From Bacteriovoracaceae bacterium UBA6261 (GTDB taxonomy: Bacteria; Bdellovibrionota; Bacteriovoracia; Bacteriovoracales; Bacteriovoracaceae): a stretch of 29,688 nucleotides of DNA. The DNA lies in contig DJVH01000019.1 in the NCBI GenBank assembly GCA_002440825.1, forward strand, positions 3,315 through 33,002, given 5' to 3'. The position numbers and the translations under genes are program-made. The notes below the pieces were generated by a model that worked only from the letters and a program-made list of their open reading frames with translations, did not search any database and was not told where the DNA came from. The stretch's first letter is position 1, and each line of letters begins with the position of its first letter. This document shows, piece by piece, positions 16,989-24,531 of this stretch.

Positions 16989-17444
16989 TTATTTCACTCT
17001 GTTCAGATTCTCTTCATCAAGTGCCATGTTTGCACCACAATACTCTCTGCACTCCCCATTCGTCATGATGGAAATTGTATTTTCTGAGGTAAAAAAGACA
17101 TTCACTTCACACTGACCTTCATCGCTACTTTCTTTTGAGATCAAGTGATAGGCTGAAATGAGAGAAGCTTTTCCGGAGAAATCACACGTGTGTCCATTGG
17201 TTCCCACACTTGAGATAATCAAATCAAAATTCGTTTCAGTCGCAGTAATCTGAACATTAGAACCGCCGCCCTTTTCCCATTTGCAAAGGCCCTCTCCCAC
17301 GTAAACTCCGCCATCCGCTTTACAGGATTTAGAATTATAACCGTGCATGAAAAGAGGTCTGACAACTTCAAACCTTCCTTCAATTTCAACTGCGAAAACA
17401 GAAAAAGAAATGAGTGTCAAAACGAGAAAGAGACATTTTTTCAT
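16989..17444 (-). CDS. Small exported Cys-rich protein of unknown function
   Basis: The 151 residues begin with a signal peptide (MKKCLFLVLTLISFSVFA, cleavage after Ala18). The mature ~133 residues hold six Cys (41, 54, 87, 112, 132, 136), an even number that suits three disulfides in an oxidising compartment. The remainder is beta-rich (VQITATETNFDLIISSVG). GGGAG stands about eight bases before the ATG, inside an inverted repeat. The gene seems to have its own promoter in the short gap behind the Nudix/beta-lactamase gene and ends at the shared terminator. I do not recognise the family. Confidence 0.75.
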   Translation of the reverse strand: MKKCLFLVLTLISFSVFAVEIEGRFEVVRPLFMHGYNSKSCKADGGVYVGEGLCKWEKGGGSNVQITATETNFDLIISSVGTNGHTCDFSGKASLISAYHLISKESSDEGQCEVNVFFTSENTISIMTNGECREYCGANMALDEENLNRVK

Positions 17445-17446
17445 AA

Positions 17447-17501
17447 AAGACTCCCTTGAATAAAGTGAGTCTTATAAACCGCGCTTTTAAAGAAATGGCA
17501 A
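17447..17501 (-). promoter_or_regulatory. Candidate promoter with overlapping dyad before the exported Cys-rich gene
   Basis: On the - strand TTGCCA (17496-17501) and TATAAG (17471-17476), 19 bases apart, resemble -35 and -10 boxes. A dyad AAGACTC (17447-17453) / GAGTCTT (17467-17473) overlaps the -10 on one side and the ribosome binding site on the other, as an operator would. Confidence 0.4.
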
Positions 17502-17512
17502 GCCCGGAAAGG

Positions 17513-18850
17513 TCAGATGCGATTTTCTTCACGGAGCTTTTTCAAATGAGCTTCGATCTGTCTTTGAGCGTATGGAAGCAGGCCGGCTTCAAGCCCTGGA
17601 TAGATGGCCGCAAGCATCTCTTCCACTGTTTTATTTTGTAAATAATAGTTAAGCACTTGTTCTTCCCTTTGACGGCGATGCTTGAGAGTTTCTTCAAGTT
17701 TATGAGTTCCACCAATAATGATTCCATGACTCGGAATAATATTGCCTGGTTTTAATTCAATGATCCGCTCTAATGTAGCGAAATATTTTCTCATGTCGCC
17801 TTCGGGCGCCTGAATCACAACCGTACCGACAGTCTGGATTAAATCTCCGGCCAGAAACCAGTTCATTGAATCGGGCGCCAGAGCAAGCTGGCCTTCATCA
17901 TGGCCCGGAACCTCGTAAACTTTCACCGGAGACCCAAGTGAAGTCGTCACGACATCACCTTCTTTGCGGATGGTGACAGCTATGCCTTCAAAATAATGAT
18001 CTCCGCTTTGCTGTTTGATTCGCTCATATGTATCTGCAGAAAGCTCAATCCCCGTCTTAAAGTCGCGGGCAATCTGAGCAGAAAACTGATAGTGATCCGG
18101 ATGGTGATGAGTCAGAAAAATAGAATCAAAGCCAATCTTCGAAACTGACTTTAAAAACTTCTTCAGCTCAGCTTCATCTTTCGGGCTTGGATCAATCAAA
18201 AGCTTTCGCTCATCGCCGATGATGAAAGAATTGGTTCTGTTGGCCGGAGGAAAAGTATTTGAAAGCGGAAGAAATTGTCTCACGCCAAAAATAGATTCAA
18301 TCATCGGCACTTCCGTTTCAGGATCATGAGGAAGACTCATATCGATCGGTTTGTCGTGATGAGGATTTTCGCTGAATGTTTTCAATAAAGTGATAGCAGG
18401 CGGAACAGCGAGAACTCGTCCGCTTTTATATTTTTCATGCAGTCCGACCGGAGTATTCCATTCACCGAATTCGGCCTCATTGGCATCGAGATCGAAATTT
18501 TTTTCGTGAGTCAGAGTAATTTTGAAATAATAATTTTTAAAACGATAAGGATTGAATTCGGGAGTAATCGCTATACCGATGTCATCGATGCTGATGACTT
18601 CTCCGCTTTCAATGGCCTCGAGAAGATCATAGTTTAATTCTTCTTTCACTTCGCGAACGAGTGCATGAAGAATCTGGGGGCGCACAGATTTGGGCCAGAT
18701 ATCGCTGCCGAATTCACTGTCCGGATCTGTTTTATCTACTTTGCCTCCCGGAGTTGCATAATAGCCGGGAAAGACGGGAAGATAGTTTTGTCTTTTAATA
18801 AAAAAAACGGACGTGTTCGTCACAAAAACGGCAGAGACTGATTCTTTCAT
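17513..18850 (-). CDS. Nudix hydrolase fused to LACTB2-type metallo-beta-lactamase-fold hydrolase
   Basis: This is a 445-residue two-enzyme fusion. Residues 1-~160 are a Nudix domain: YYATPGGKV then REVKEELNYD (66-75) with the metal-binding glutamates. The Nudix box is stretched by ~15 residues between the GG and REVKEE. Residues ~185-385 are a metallo-beta-lactamase fold with all ligands visible: THHHPDH (H248, H250, D252, H253), VPGHDEG (H317), LAGD (D336) and PSHG (H375). Residues ~390-440 (QREEQVLNYYLQNKTVEEML) resemble the winged-helix tail of LACTB2, an RNA endonuclease. No signal peptide is seen, so it is cytosolic. GAGGA before the ATG overlaps the stop of the subtilase-like gene, so the two are co-transcribed. 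Substrates are unknown; a nucleotide or RNA target is likely. Confidence 0.88.
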   Translation of the reverse strand: MKESVSAVFVTNTSVFFIKRQNYLPVFPGYYATPGGKVDKTDPDSEFGSDIWPKSVRPQILHALVREVKEELNYDLLEAIESGEVISIDDIGIAITPEFNPYRFKNYYFKITLTHEKNFDLDANEAEFGEWNTPVGLHEKYKSGRVLAVPPAITLLKTFSENPHHDKPIDMSLPHDPETEVPMIESIFGVRQFLPLSNTFPPANRTNSFIIGDERKLLIDPSPKDEAELKKFLKSVSKIGFDSIFLTHHHPDHYQFSAQIARDFKTGIELSADTYERIKQQSGDHYFEGIAVTIRKEGDVVTTSLGSPVKVYEVPGHDEGQLALAPDSMNWFLAGDLIQTVGTVVIQAPEGDMRKYFATLERIIELKPGNIIPSHGIIIGGTHKLEETLKHRRQREEQVLNYYLQNKTVEEMLAAIYPGLEAGLLPYAQRQIEAHLKKLREENRI

Positions 18851-18856
18851 TGTTCC

Positions 18857-19675
18857 TCAATAAGTTCTGATTTTTTTACCGGCCATTGAATCATAATAAT
18901 CGCGGCTGCGCTTGATCAAACAGTCACGCATGCCTTTCACAGAGCATAAGTTCAGTGCTTTCGCGCTTGCTTCGGCCACAGCACGGGACGTTCCGGTAAA
19001 GGCGCCGCTGCCGCTTGGAAAATAGAAATCTATCTTGTCTTTATAGAGAAGGCCATTGTCATAAAGAACAACTTTGCCATCATAGTAGTCTCCGATCAGA
19101 AATGAGTCCGAAAGCCCGGCCAGGTGCTGGGGAAAAAGCACTGCATTCTCTTTAATCCCCGGACCTACACGGCCAGAGGGAACAAACCACACTCCGGGAA
19201 GTTCTCTGGGAAGAGTTTTTAACTCCGACTCGCTTGTGAGGAAACCTGCTGCGGTCAACACGAGATCTATTTTTTGCGTCTTGATCCAGTCTATCGCTTT
19301 TATCCAGTATTCTTTCTGTTGATCACCTCTTTGATTGAAGACAATCAAAGGAAAAAGTTCCACTTTTGTTTTGGAATTGAGAGTTTTCAGAAATTCTTTG
19401 AGAACCTTTTGACCATGAAAACGCGGAGAATTCAGATCTGGCTTTTGACAATCGAGGGTCACGCTGTTGGTGAGATCAAGAACCGGATGAATAAAAGATT
19501 TCTTCAAAAGGTCCGGGCAAAAACCGGTATCGATAAGAGCTATTTTAGTAGTGGCCGCTTCTCCGGCCAAACAAAAAAGAACCGGCCCCAAAAACAGGGC
19601 CGGTTTAAGTTTTTTAGTTACCAGGTTGCTGAGCTGGCTCAATGTAGAATGGACGGTGGATAGAAGCTTGCTCAT
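18857..19675 (-). CDS. Exported subtilisin-like (S8) protein with altered oxyanion position
   Basis: The 272 residues carry the S8 triad in order: IALIDTG (Asp49), FHGQKV (His88) and FTGTSRAVAEA (Ser230). The block that normally reads AAGN with the oxyanion Asn aligns with VPSGRVG, so Asn is replaced by Arg; activity is uncertain. A hydrophobic stretch at ~25-37 ending LAGEA suggests a signal peptide with an unusually long n-region. The only ATG before the fold is at 19675, inside the 3' end of the 1093-residue gene. Alternatives are TTG codons at residues 12 and 29. A near-consensus promoter places the transcription start at this ATG. The hydrophobic core is encoded by the terminator hairpin of the preceding gene. 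It is co-transcribed with the Nudix fusion six bases downstream. Confidence 0.72.
   Translation of the reverse strand: MSKLLSTVHSTLSQLSNLVTKKLKPALFLGPVLFCLAGEAATTKIALIDTGFCPDLLKKSFIHPVLDLTNSVTLDCQKPDLNSPRFHGQKVLKEFLKTLNSKTKVELFPLIVFNQRGDQQKEYWIKAIDWIKTQKIDLVLTAAGFLTSESELKTLPRELPGVWFVPSGRVGPGIKENAVLFPQHLAGLSDSFLIGDYYDGKVVLYDNGLLYKDKIDFYFPSGSGAFTGTSRAVAEASAKALNLCSVKGMRDCLIKRSRDYYDSMAGKKIRTY
19572..19605 (-). terminator. Rho-independent terminator of the 1093-residue protein gene, inside the subtilase coding sequence
   Basis: AACCGGCCC (19580-19588) and GGGCCGGTT (19597-19605) form a perfect 9-bp G/C-rich stem with an 8-base loop. On the - strand it is followed by CTTTTTT. It begins nine bases after the stop of the 1093-residue gene. 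A T-rich tract also follows on the + strand, though no + gene needs it. Confidence 0.85.
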
Positions 19676-22600
19676 AGGCCTTATTATAAAGGTCTTTGTT
19701 GAAATTTTTCAAACTTTTCTTGAAGCTGTCTTCCATATTATCCAGAACTTTATTAGTTGCGTTCAGAATCTTCGGCATCATCACTTTAGAAATTGAGTAA
19801 GAATTCGCCATGGCGTTTCCAACTGTGTCTTTCATCGCAATGGCCGGAAGAACTGTCGACAATTTTGCTTCGTTAACGTCGCCGGCAGAAGCTGACTTAA
19901 GAACGTTAAGGAAAAGCGTGTTGTCATTAGAAATCATCTCTGCCCATTTTTTATTGCGAGAGAAGATTCCACCTGATTCATCGTAAGCTTTGTTGATGCA
20001 TAGAATTTCTGCCATCGCTTTAAGTGAGAACATCTTCACTGCATTGCTTGGAGTAAAGAATGTTGTGCGGTTAATTTCAGACTTGAATCTGTTGATCAAA
20101 TCTGTAGCAGAAAGAGTTAAGTCTTTTGCAAGTGTCATATCTTGAGCAAAGTTTGCCAAAGATGACTGGATCATTGCTGAAGATTTTGAAACACCATCAG
20201 CTCTGTGTGGATTTGAGAAAACAACCTGACGCTTGTCCCACAATAATTTCTGATTGTCTTTAAGAGCTGGAAGCGACTGAACATTTTTTAATCCGGTATT
20301 TGCTTCGTCGATAAAAACAAAAGCAGATGATTGCGACTTGGCAACAAATGTATTCAACGTCGAAATATTTGTCCCTCTTTCATCATCAGCAATCAGAAGA
20401 ACTTTCTGATTTAACCCATTCGAAAGAATCCCGGCATTCAGTGAAGCAAGAGAAAGATCCAGGACCGAAGCTCTTTCTGTTCCGCCTGCTGTTTCAAGTG
20501 CGTCTAGTAAAGCATTCAGGTTTTTATCAGAGTTCGCGACAATAACCGGTGCCCCCGCTTTTTCAGCGTATTGAGCTTTGGCCATCGTTACAAGATCAGA
20601 ACCAAGAACACCTAATGTCACCCCGTTTTGTGAAATGGTCGCAGAAAAAGAAAGATCGCGGTAAACATCTTTTTCATCTGTCACCAGAACTTCAGCATCA
20701 CTGAGTGTTGCTGATGATTGAAGAGAAGAAATCGCTGCAAATTCTTTTGAAAGAACTTGCGATTGAGAGTTTGCAAGAACGGCAACTTTCAATTCACCGT
20801 TATAAGCACGTTTTGAATTATTAGAGATTGTCACTGATAATTTATTCGCTACACCTTTAAGAAGCTGTGAGCTTAAAGAAAGTGAAGAAAGCGACAACGG
20901 GTAAGCTACGCGAACAGCTTTTACGTCAGTTGTTTTCAAAACGCTTTCGCCTAAGTTATCAAAGTGCGCGCCTTCGATATAGTCACCAGATTGAAGAGTT
21001 GAAACAACTTTCAACGATGTTCTTGCAGTTGAACCGATAGCAGTCCCTGCTGAAATTTTTGAAAGACCTGCGCCAGTGATTTTCACCACACTTCTCGCTG
21101 GAATGGCAGGAAGTTTTACAAGTGAGCCGTTATCAAGCGCCACTGAAACATTTTCGGCCGCTTTCATCCCGAAGTTTCTGAGTGTCACTGAGTGAAGAGT
21201 TGTTTCACCCGGCTGGAAAACTCCGTCGAGTTTCGCCACACCACTGATCCCACCATCAAGCATTTCTGAACTTACGAAATCAAGAACCGCATTGTTTCTG
21301 TAAACAGTTGTGACCTCTGCAATTCTTTTTTGTCTGTAAATTTCAGTTTGACTGCCGATATTTGCATTGAATGTTTCAAGTTCATTTTTGTCGAAGTTGG
21401 CTCTTCTGATTTGCTCATAACGTTCGTTGTAAGCAGAAAGCTCAGAAGACTTATAAGATGATTTGAAATCATCAGATGAGCGCGCAGGATTTGCGTCTGC
21501 TGCATCGAAGGCCACACGGTAAGCCTGAGCTTTAATCACCGGGTAATCGCGGTTGTATGCGCGAGCGTCTGCTTCACGTCTACCGCGATCATAGTATTCA
21601 GGGTATTCGCGATTAGCGGCCTGATCATATGAAGAGGCATAACGGGCATCGTATGATTGATTGTAATCAGTATCAATTCTTCTTAAGAATTCATAACGGG
21701 TATATTGACGGTATTGTTCAACGTAACCGTCAGCGTACGCGCGTTTCATAACGTCGCGAGAATTCCACACTGATGGATTATAAGATGGCCCCTGGAAATC
21801 ACCCGGGTATTCCGGCGTTCTTCTTTGGAAAGACCCGGCAAAAGGACCGCTCACAGAAACTGAGTCAAGATTTCCTGATTCAAATTTCTGAACTGTTTCT
21901 GTTTCACCTTTATTGTTACCGTCAACAGCACCTGTGCGAACAGCGCGCTCCATTCCGGCCTTTTTCCCTTGGGCCGTACCAACAACGGCCGCATCCGAAG
22001 CATCACCTCTTTTTAAACCGGCGATGCGACCTTCTCTGTTCCCCGCATTGCTGTTTCCAGCGCGAGTTCCTTCATTCGTCCCGTCTCTCTGACCGTCAAG
22101 TCTTGCTCGGGCCGAACCATCGCGCTCACCTTGATCAGCTCCACGCTTGTAATATCTGTCCTGCCCGTCAATTGTGCCCTGATTAAATCCATCAGTGTCA
22201 CCATCACGTGATCCGCGGTCAACACCCACTTTTCTGGAAAGGCCTGCCCCATCATTTGATCCGTCAACCTGTCCGCGATTGGCCCCTTCTCTGTTGATCA
22301 TTGAAAGAGCGGCAATCAAGTCTTGTCTATATTGTTCCCTTTCGCGAACAATCTGCTGAAGTCTTGCCTGAGCATTCTGAACGTTTTGATTCACAATCTG
22401 TAGATCGCGATTGGCCTGTTCCAGTCTTGGATTGATCTGGCCCAATTCAAGTTTGCTTGCGCCCAGTTGTTTTGAAAGCTCGACGACTTTTGCATCTTCA
22501 GCATCCATCTGAGCTTTAATTTGTGTAATTTGATCTTTGTTTGCTTCAGGAGTTTTATTCAATTCATCAATCTTTGCCTGAAGCTGAGCTTTGGTTTGCT

Positions 22601-22895
22601 TTGATTCCTGGATCGCTCCTTGGAGACCATTCATGCGAGCTACGATTTGATCGCGGTCGCGTGCCAGACGATTCACTTGATCAGCAATTTGTGCTCTCGT
22701 CTGATCGATGCGTGCCACTTCAACTTTCGCGTCTTCCGATCTTCTCGTCAGATCATGAAGTTGTGGATCATCTGTTAAGCGGAAACTTTGTTGTCCGATG
22801 TACCCTGGAATCTCTCCGGCAATGACCAGACTCATCTGGCTTACCAGTGCTGCAATCATCGCAATTGCAAGCAGTAAAATCTTAGTTAACTTCAT
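19614..22895 (-). CDS. Large exported protein with coiled coil, GX3 ladder and YX3 ladder
   Basis: The 1093 residues begin with a signal peptide (cleavage near VIA, ~26). Residues ~45-200 are a long coiled coil rich in Gln, Arg and Asp. Residues 204-330 place Gly every fourth residue (from 204 to 280 in one register, with few substitutions). Residues 387-463 place Tyr (or Phe) every fourth residue. Residues ~555-780 look like two Ig-like beta domains (VFQPGETTLHSVTLRNFG; NKLSVTISNNSKRAYNGEL). From ~795 an alpha/beta segment follows (APVIVANSDKNLNALLDAL, VLLIADDERG), then a helical tail. GX3 runs occur in Yae1/Lto1 and FliH; no homology to them is claimed. GAGGG precedes the ATG. A structural envelope or surface role is inferred; the family is not recognised. 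Confidence 0.88.
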   Translation of the reverse strand: MKLTKILLLAIAMIAALVSQMSLVIAGEIPGYIGQQSFRLTDDPQLHDLTRRSEDAKVEVARIDQTRAQIADQVNRLARDRDQIVARMNGLQGAIQESKQTKAQLQAKIDELNKTPEANKDQITQIKAQMDAEDAKVVELSKQLGASKLELGQINPRLEQANRDLQIVNQNVQNAQARLQQIVREREQYRQDLIAALSMINREGANRGQVDGSNDGAGLSRKVGVDRGSRDGDTDGFNQGTIDGQDRYYKRGADQGERDGSARARLDGQRDGTNEGTRAGNSNAGNREGRIAGLKRGDASDAAVVGTAQGKKAGMERAVRTGAVDGNNKGETETVQKFESGNLDSVSVSGPFAGSFQRRTPEYPGDFQGPSYNPSVWNSRDVMKRAYADGYVEQYRQYTRYEFLRRIDTDYNQSYDARYASSYDQAANREYPEYYDRGRREADARAYNRDYPVIKAQAYRVAFDAADANPARSSDDFKSSYKSSELSAYNERYEQIRRANFDKNELETFNANIGSQTEIYRQKRIAEVTTVYRNNAVLDFVSSEMLDGGISGVAKLDGVFQPGETTLHSVTLRNFGMKAAENVSVALDNGSLVKLPAIPARSVVKITGAGLSKISAGTAIGSTARTSLKVVSTLQSGDYIEGAHFDNLGESVLKTTDVKAVRVAYPLSLSSLSLSSQLLKGVANKLSVTISNNSKRAYNGELKVAVLANSQSQVLSKEFAAISSLQSSATLSDAEVLVTDEKDVYRDLSFSATISQNGVTLGVLGSDLVTMAKAQYAEKAGAPVIVANSDKNLNALLDALETAGGTERASVLDLSLASLNAGILSNGLNQKVLLIADDERGTNISTLNTFVAKSQSSAFVFIDEANTGLKNVQSLPALKDNQKLLWDKRQVVFSNPHRADGVSKSSAMIQSSLANFAQDMTLAKDLTLSATDLINRFKSEINRTTFFTPSNAVKMFSLKAMAEILCINKAYDESGGIFSRNKKWAEMISNDNTLFLNVLKSASAGDVNEAKLSTVLPAIAMKDTVGNAMANSYSISKVMMPKILNATNKVLDNMEDSFKKSLKNFNKDLYNKAYEQASIHRPFYIEPAQQPGN
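19683..19712 (-). promoter_or_regulatory. Near-consensus promoter for a leaderless subtilase transcript
   Basis: On the - strand TTGAAA (19707-19712) and a perfect TATAAT (19683-19688) are separated by 18 bases, inside the coding end of the 1093-residue gene. Exactly seven bases lie between TATAAT and the ATG at 19675, so transcription should begin at or beside the initiation codon. Confidence 0.5.
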
Positions 22896-22938
22896 AGGCC
22901 CTCTCTTCCCAATCAGTCACCAAAATCAGAATGTGGAA

Positions 22939-22974
22939 TCAAAACGACACCAATGCAAACGCATTCGTAGTCAT
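22939..22974 (-). other. Possible 11-residue leader ORF ahead of the 1093-residue gene
   Basis: ATG at 22974 with GGAG six bases upstream opens an 11-codon frame (MTTNAFALVSF) ending in TGA at 22939, 44 bases before the ATG of the large gene. Such frames arise by chance, and no attenuator hairpin is visible behind it. Confidence 0.2.
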
Positions 22975-23009
22975 TTCGTCTCCAAAAATCATCCTTTTTT
23001 TTGGTGGAG

Positions 23010-23040
23010 TTTATACCGTGAAACTAAATAGCAATATCAA
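23010..23040 (-). promoter_or_regulatory. Candidate promoter of the 1093-residue protein gene
   Basis: On the - strand TTGATA (23035-23040) and TATAAA (23010-23015) are 19 bases apart, about 115 bases before the start codon. The rest of the 211-base gap (22896-23106) shows only A/T-rich sequence and the possible leader frame. Confidence 0.4.
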
Positions 23041-23106
23041 AGCCAAATTCACGGGTATTGTAGCCTACCGAAAATTTTTTTGGGAAAGAGTGAAAAGATT
23101 ATAGTT

Positions 23107-24078
23107 CTAGCGTGAACTATTTGAGGATTCTGAAGAGTTATTAACAGGAACATCCAGTATTTCTTTAGGTCTGCGGGGAATGCCAAAGATCCCACGCTCA
23201 GGTGGATTCTCTTCTGCAAGCTTTCTGCGGACGCCTCTGGATTCAAGAATCTTAGCGACGAGCTGCTCGTTTCCGGCCCCAAGTCCGGCATCAAGAAATT
23301 CCATAATCGAGGCTTCTCTGCCCGGCTGCCAGGTTTTCTTGGGAGGATTGGCGTTCTTGCAGGTCTTTCCTTCGTAAAGCCCGATCGCGGCCCCCATAAC
23401 AGACGGGGCGTTGGTTGAATTTGGAGTGGCATGAACTGAATTATTAACCAAGTCCGTTCCCAGTGTGAGCGGTGTGCCTCGGGTGATGAGCGTTTGCGGT
23501 TTTATAAAACTATACCAGGGAATTTTGTCGGAATGCTTATTTCGGGCCTTGGCATCGCTGGGATAACCTTCAGGGTCCGGTTCAATAAATGTCATATTCG
23601 GCCCGGACATATCACAATACTCTCCGGCCTCGCTCGCTTTGTATTCATACTCATCACAAAGGCCGAGGGTATGAAGATATTCGTGCAACATCATCTCCGG
23701 AGGAGAACCGATGGACATGACCGGAATACTGCCTCCGGATCCACCATAGGCTTCCACATTTTTTACAATGAGGGCCTGGTCAATTCCATTTTTAGCAGCT
23801 TCGCGGGCAATGTTGGATGAGTGACAAGTCAAATTTCGGTTAATCACTTCCTCTGTCCCATCGGGTTTCTTAAAACGATAAGGTTCACAATTTAAATCGC
23901 CGGCCGAAACAGTTTTGATTTCAAAATCGATTTCAAATTGATTGAAGGGATAAGTATTTTTGAAAGTAGAAAGAACTTCCCGCGCCTTTGTCTGCTCAGG
24001 TTGATCCGTATAGATTGTCATTTTATAGGCGTAGACAGAAGGAGACATAATCAACAGTAGTGACAATAATTTTTTCAT
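23107..24078 (-). CDS. Exported zinc metallopeptidase, M64-like
   Basis: The 323 residues begin with a signal peptide (MKKLLSLLLIMSPSVYA, ~17). The active site is HEYLHTLGLCDEYEY: His132, Glu133, His136 and Asp142 in the HExxHxxGxxD pattern followed by E-Y. This is as in IgA-type M64 peptidases (HExxHxxGxxDEY). A downstream block, GLYEGKTCKNA with a Trp-Pro and SIMEF, parallels the GxFEG...C-x-M region of M64 that closes the active site. Six Cys outside the signal, at 64, 85, 141, 155 and 240 among others, may form disulfides. The basic tail ends in a Ser/Asn-rich stretch. The protein probably acts in the periplasm or outside on peptides. Its start overlaps the preceding small gene by four bases (ATGA). 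Family placement rests on motifs only. Confidence 0.82.
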   Translation of the reverse strand: MKKLLSLLLIMSPSVYAYKMTIYTDQPEQTKAREVLSTFKNTYPFNQFEIDFEIKTVSAGDLNCEPYRFKKPDGTEEVINRNLTCHSSNIAREAAKNGIDQALIVKNVEAYGGSGGSIPVMSIGSPPEMMLHEYLHTLGLCDEYEYKASEAGEYCDMSGPNMTFIEPDPEGYPSDAKARNKHSDKIPWYSFIKPQTLITRGTPLTLGTDLVNNSVHATPNSTNAPSVMGAAIGLYEGKTCKNANPPKKTWQPGREASIMEFLDAGLGAGNEQLVAKILESRGVRRKLAEENPPERGIFGIPRRPKEILDVPVNNSSESSNSSR

Positions 24079-24506
24079 TTCACTTCCCCTGTCCCCAACA
24101 AAGTCCGGTTCGATCTTTCAACGATCCGATAAAGAGCAATTTGTGCCGGAGGAACTTTAATGGAGAATTTCACGTTCCTGAATTGCGGCTCAATTTGTTT
24201 GTGATTTTCTTTTATTCGCTTTGATGTTTTTTTTCCGAGTGACTCAACCATTGTAAAAGTATTGATGTAAATATTCTTTTCATTGATGACTTTTGCACCT
24301 TTATCAATCAATTGAATTTCCAGATTTGCATTTACTTCATTTATGCCGCCATCGCAGAATTCTTCATTGGTAAAATAAAATTGTTCAAAGTGCGCTGATT
24401 TGGTGGCCGGATCATATTTCAAAAGCGCGTTCACCAGCGTGCCGCAGTCACTGTAAGCGGGCAGTGTGGGAAAGAGGAAAAAGAGGCAGAAGCAAAAACT
24501 TTTCAC
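24075..24506 (-). CDS. Small exported protein of unknown function, coupled to the M64-like peptidase
   Basis: The 143 residues begin at GTG with a signal peptide rich in Phe and Cys (MKSFCFCLFFLFPTLPAYS) and mature start near Asp20-Cys21. The mature part is beta-rich with an amphipathic KTSKRIKENHKQIEP segment. A GAGG lies against the GTG rather than at normal distance, so initiation looks weak. The stop overlaps the peptidase ATG by four bases, implying coupled translation, so a chaperone, inhibitor or partner of the peptidase is possible. No conserved motif is recognised. Confidence 0.7.
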   Translation of the reverse strand: MKSFCFCLFFLFPTLPAYSDCGTLVNALLKYDPATKSAHFEQFYFTNEEFCDGGINEVNANLEIQLIDKGAKVINEKNIYINTFTMVESLGKKTSKRIKENHKQIEPQFRNVKFSIKVPPAQIALYRIVERSNRTLLGTGEVK

Positions 24507-24531
24507 CTCATAAGCTTAACATAATGTTTGA

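Noticed and set aside
17513..18850. Frameshift-joined neighbours instead of a true Nudix/beta-lactamase fusion
   Set aside because: The frame is continuous through a ~25-residue linker and both domains are complete with their key residues, so a real fusion is simpler.
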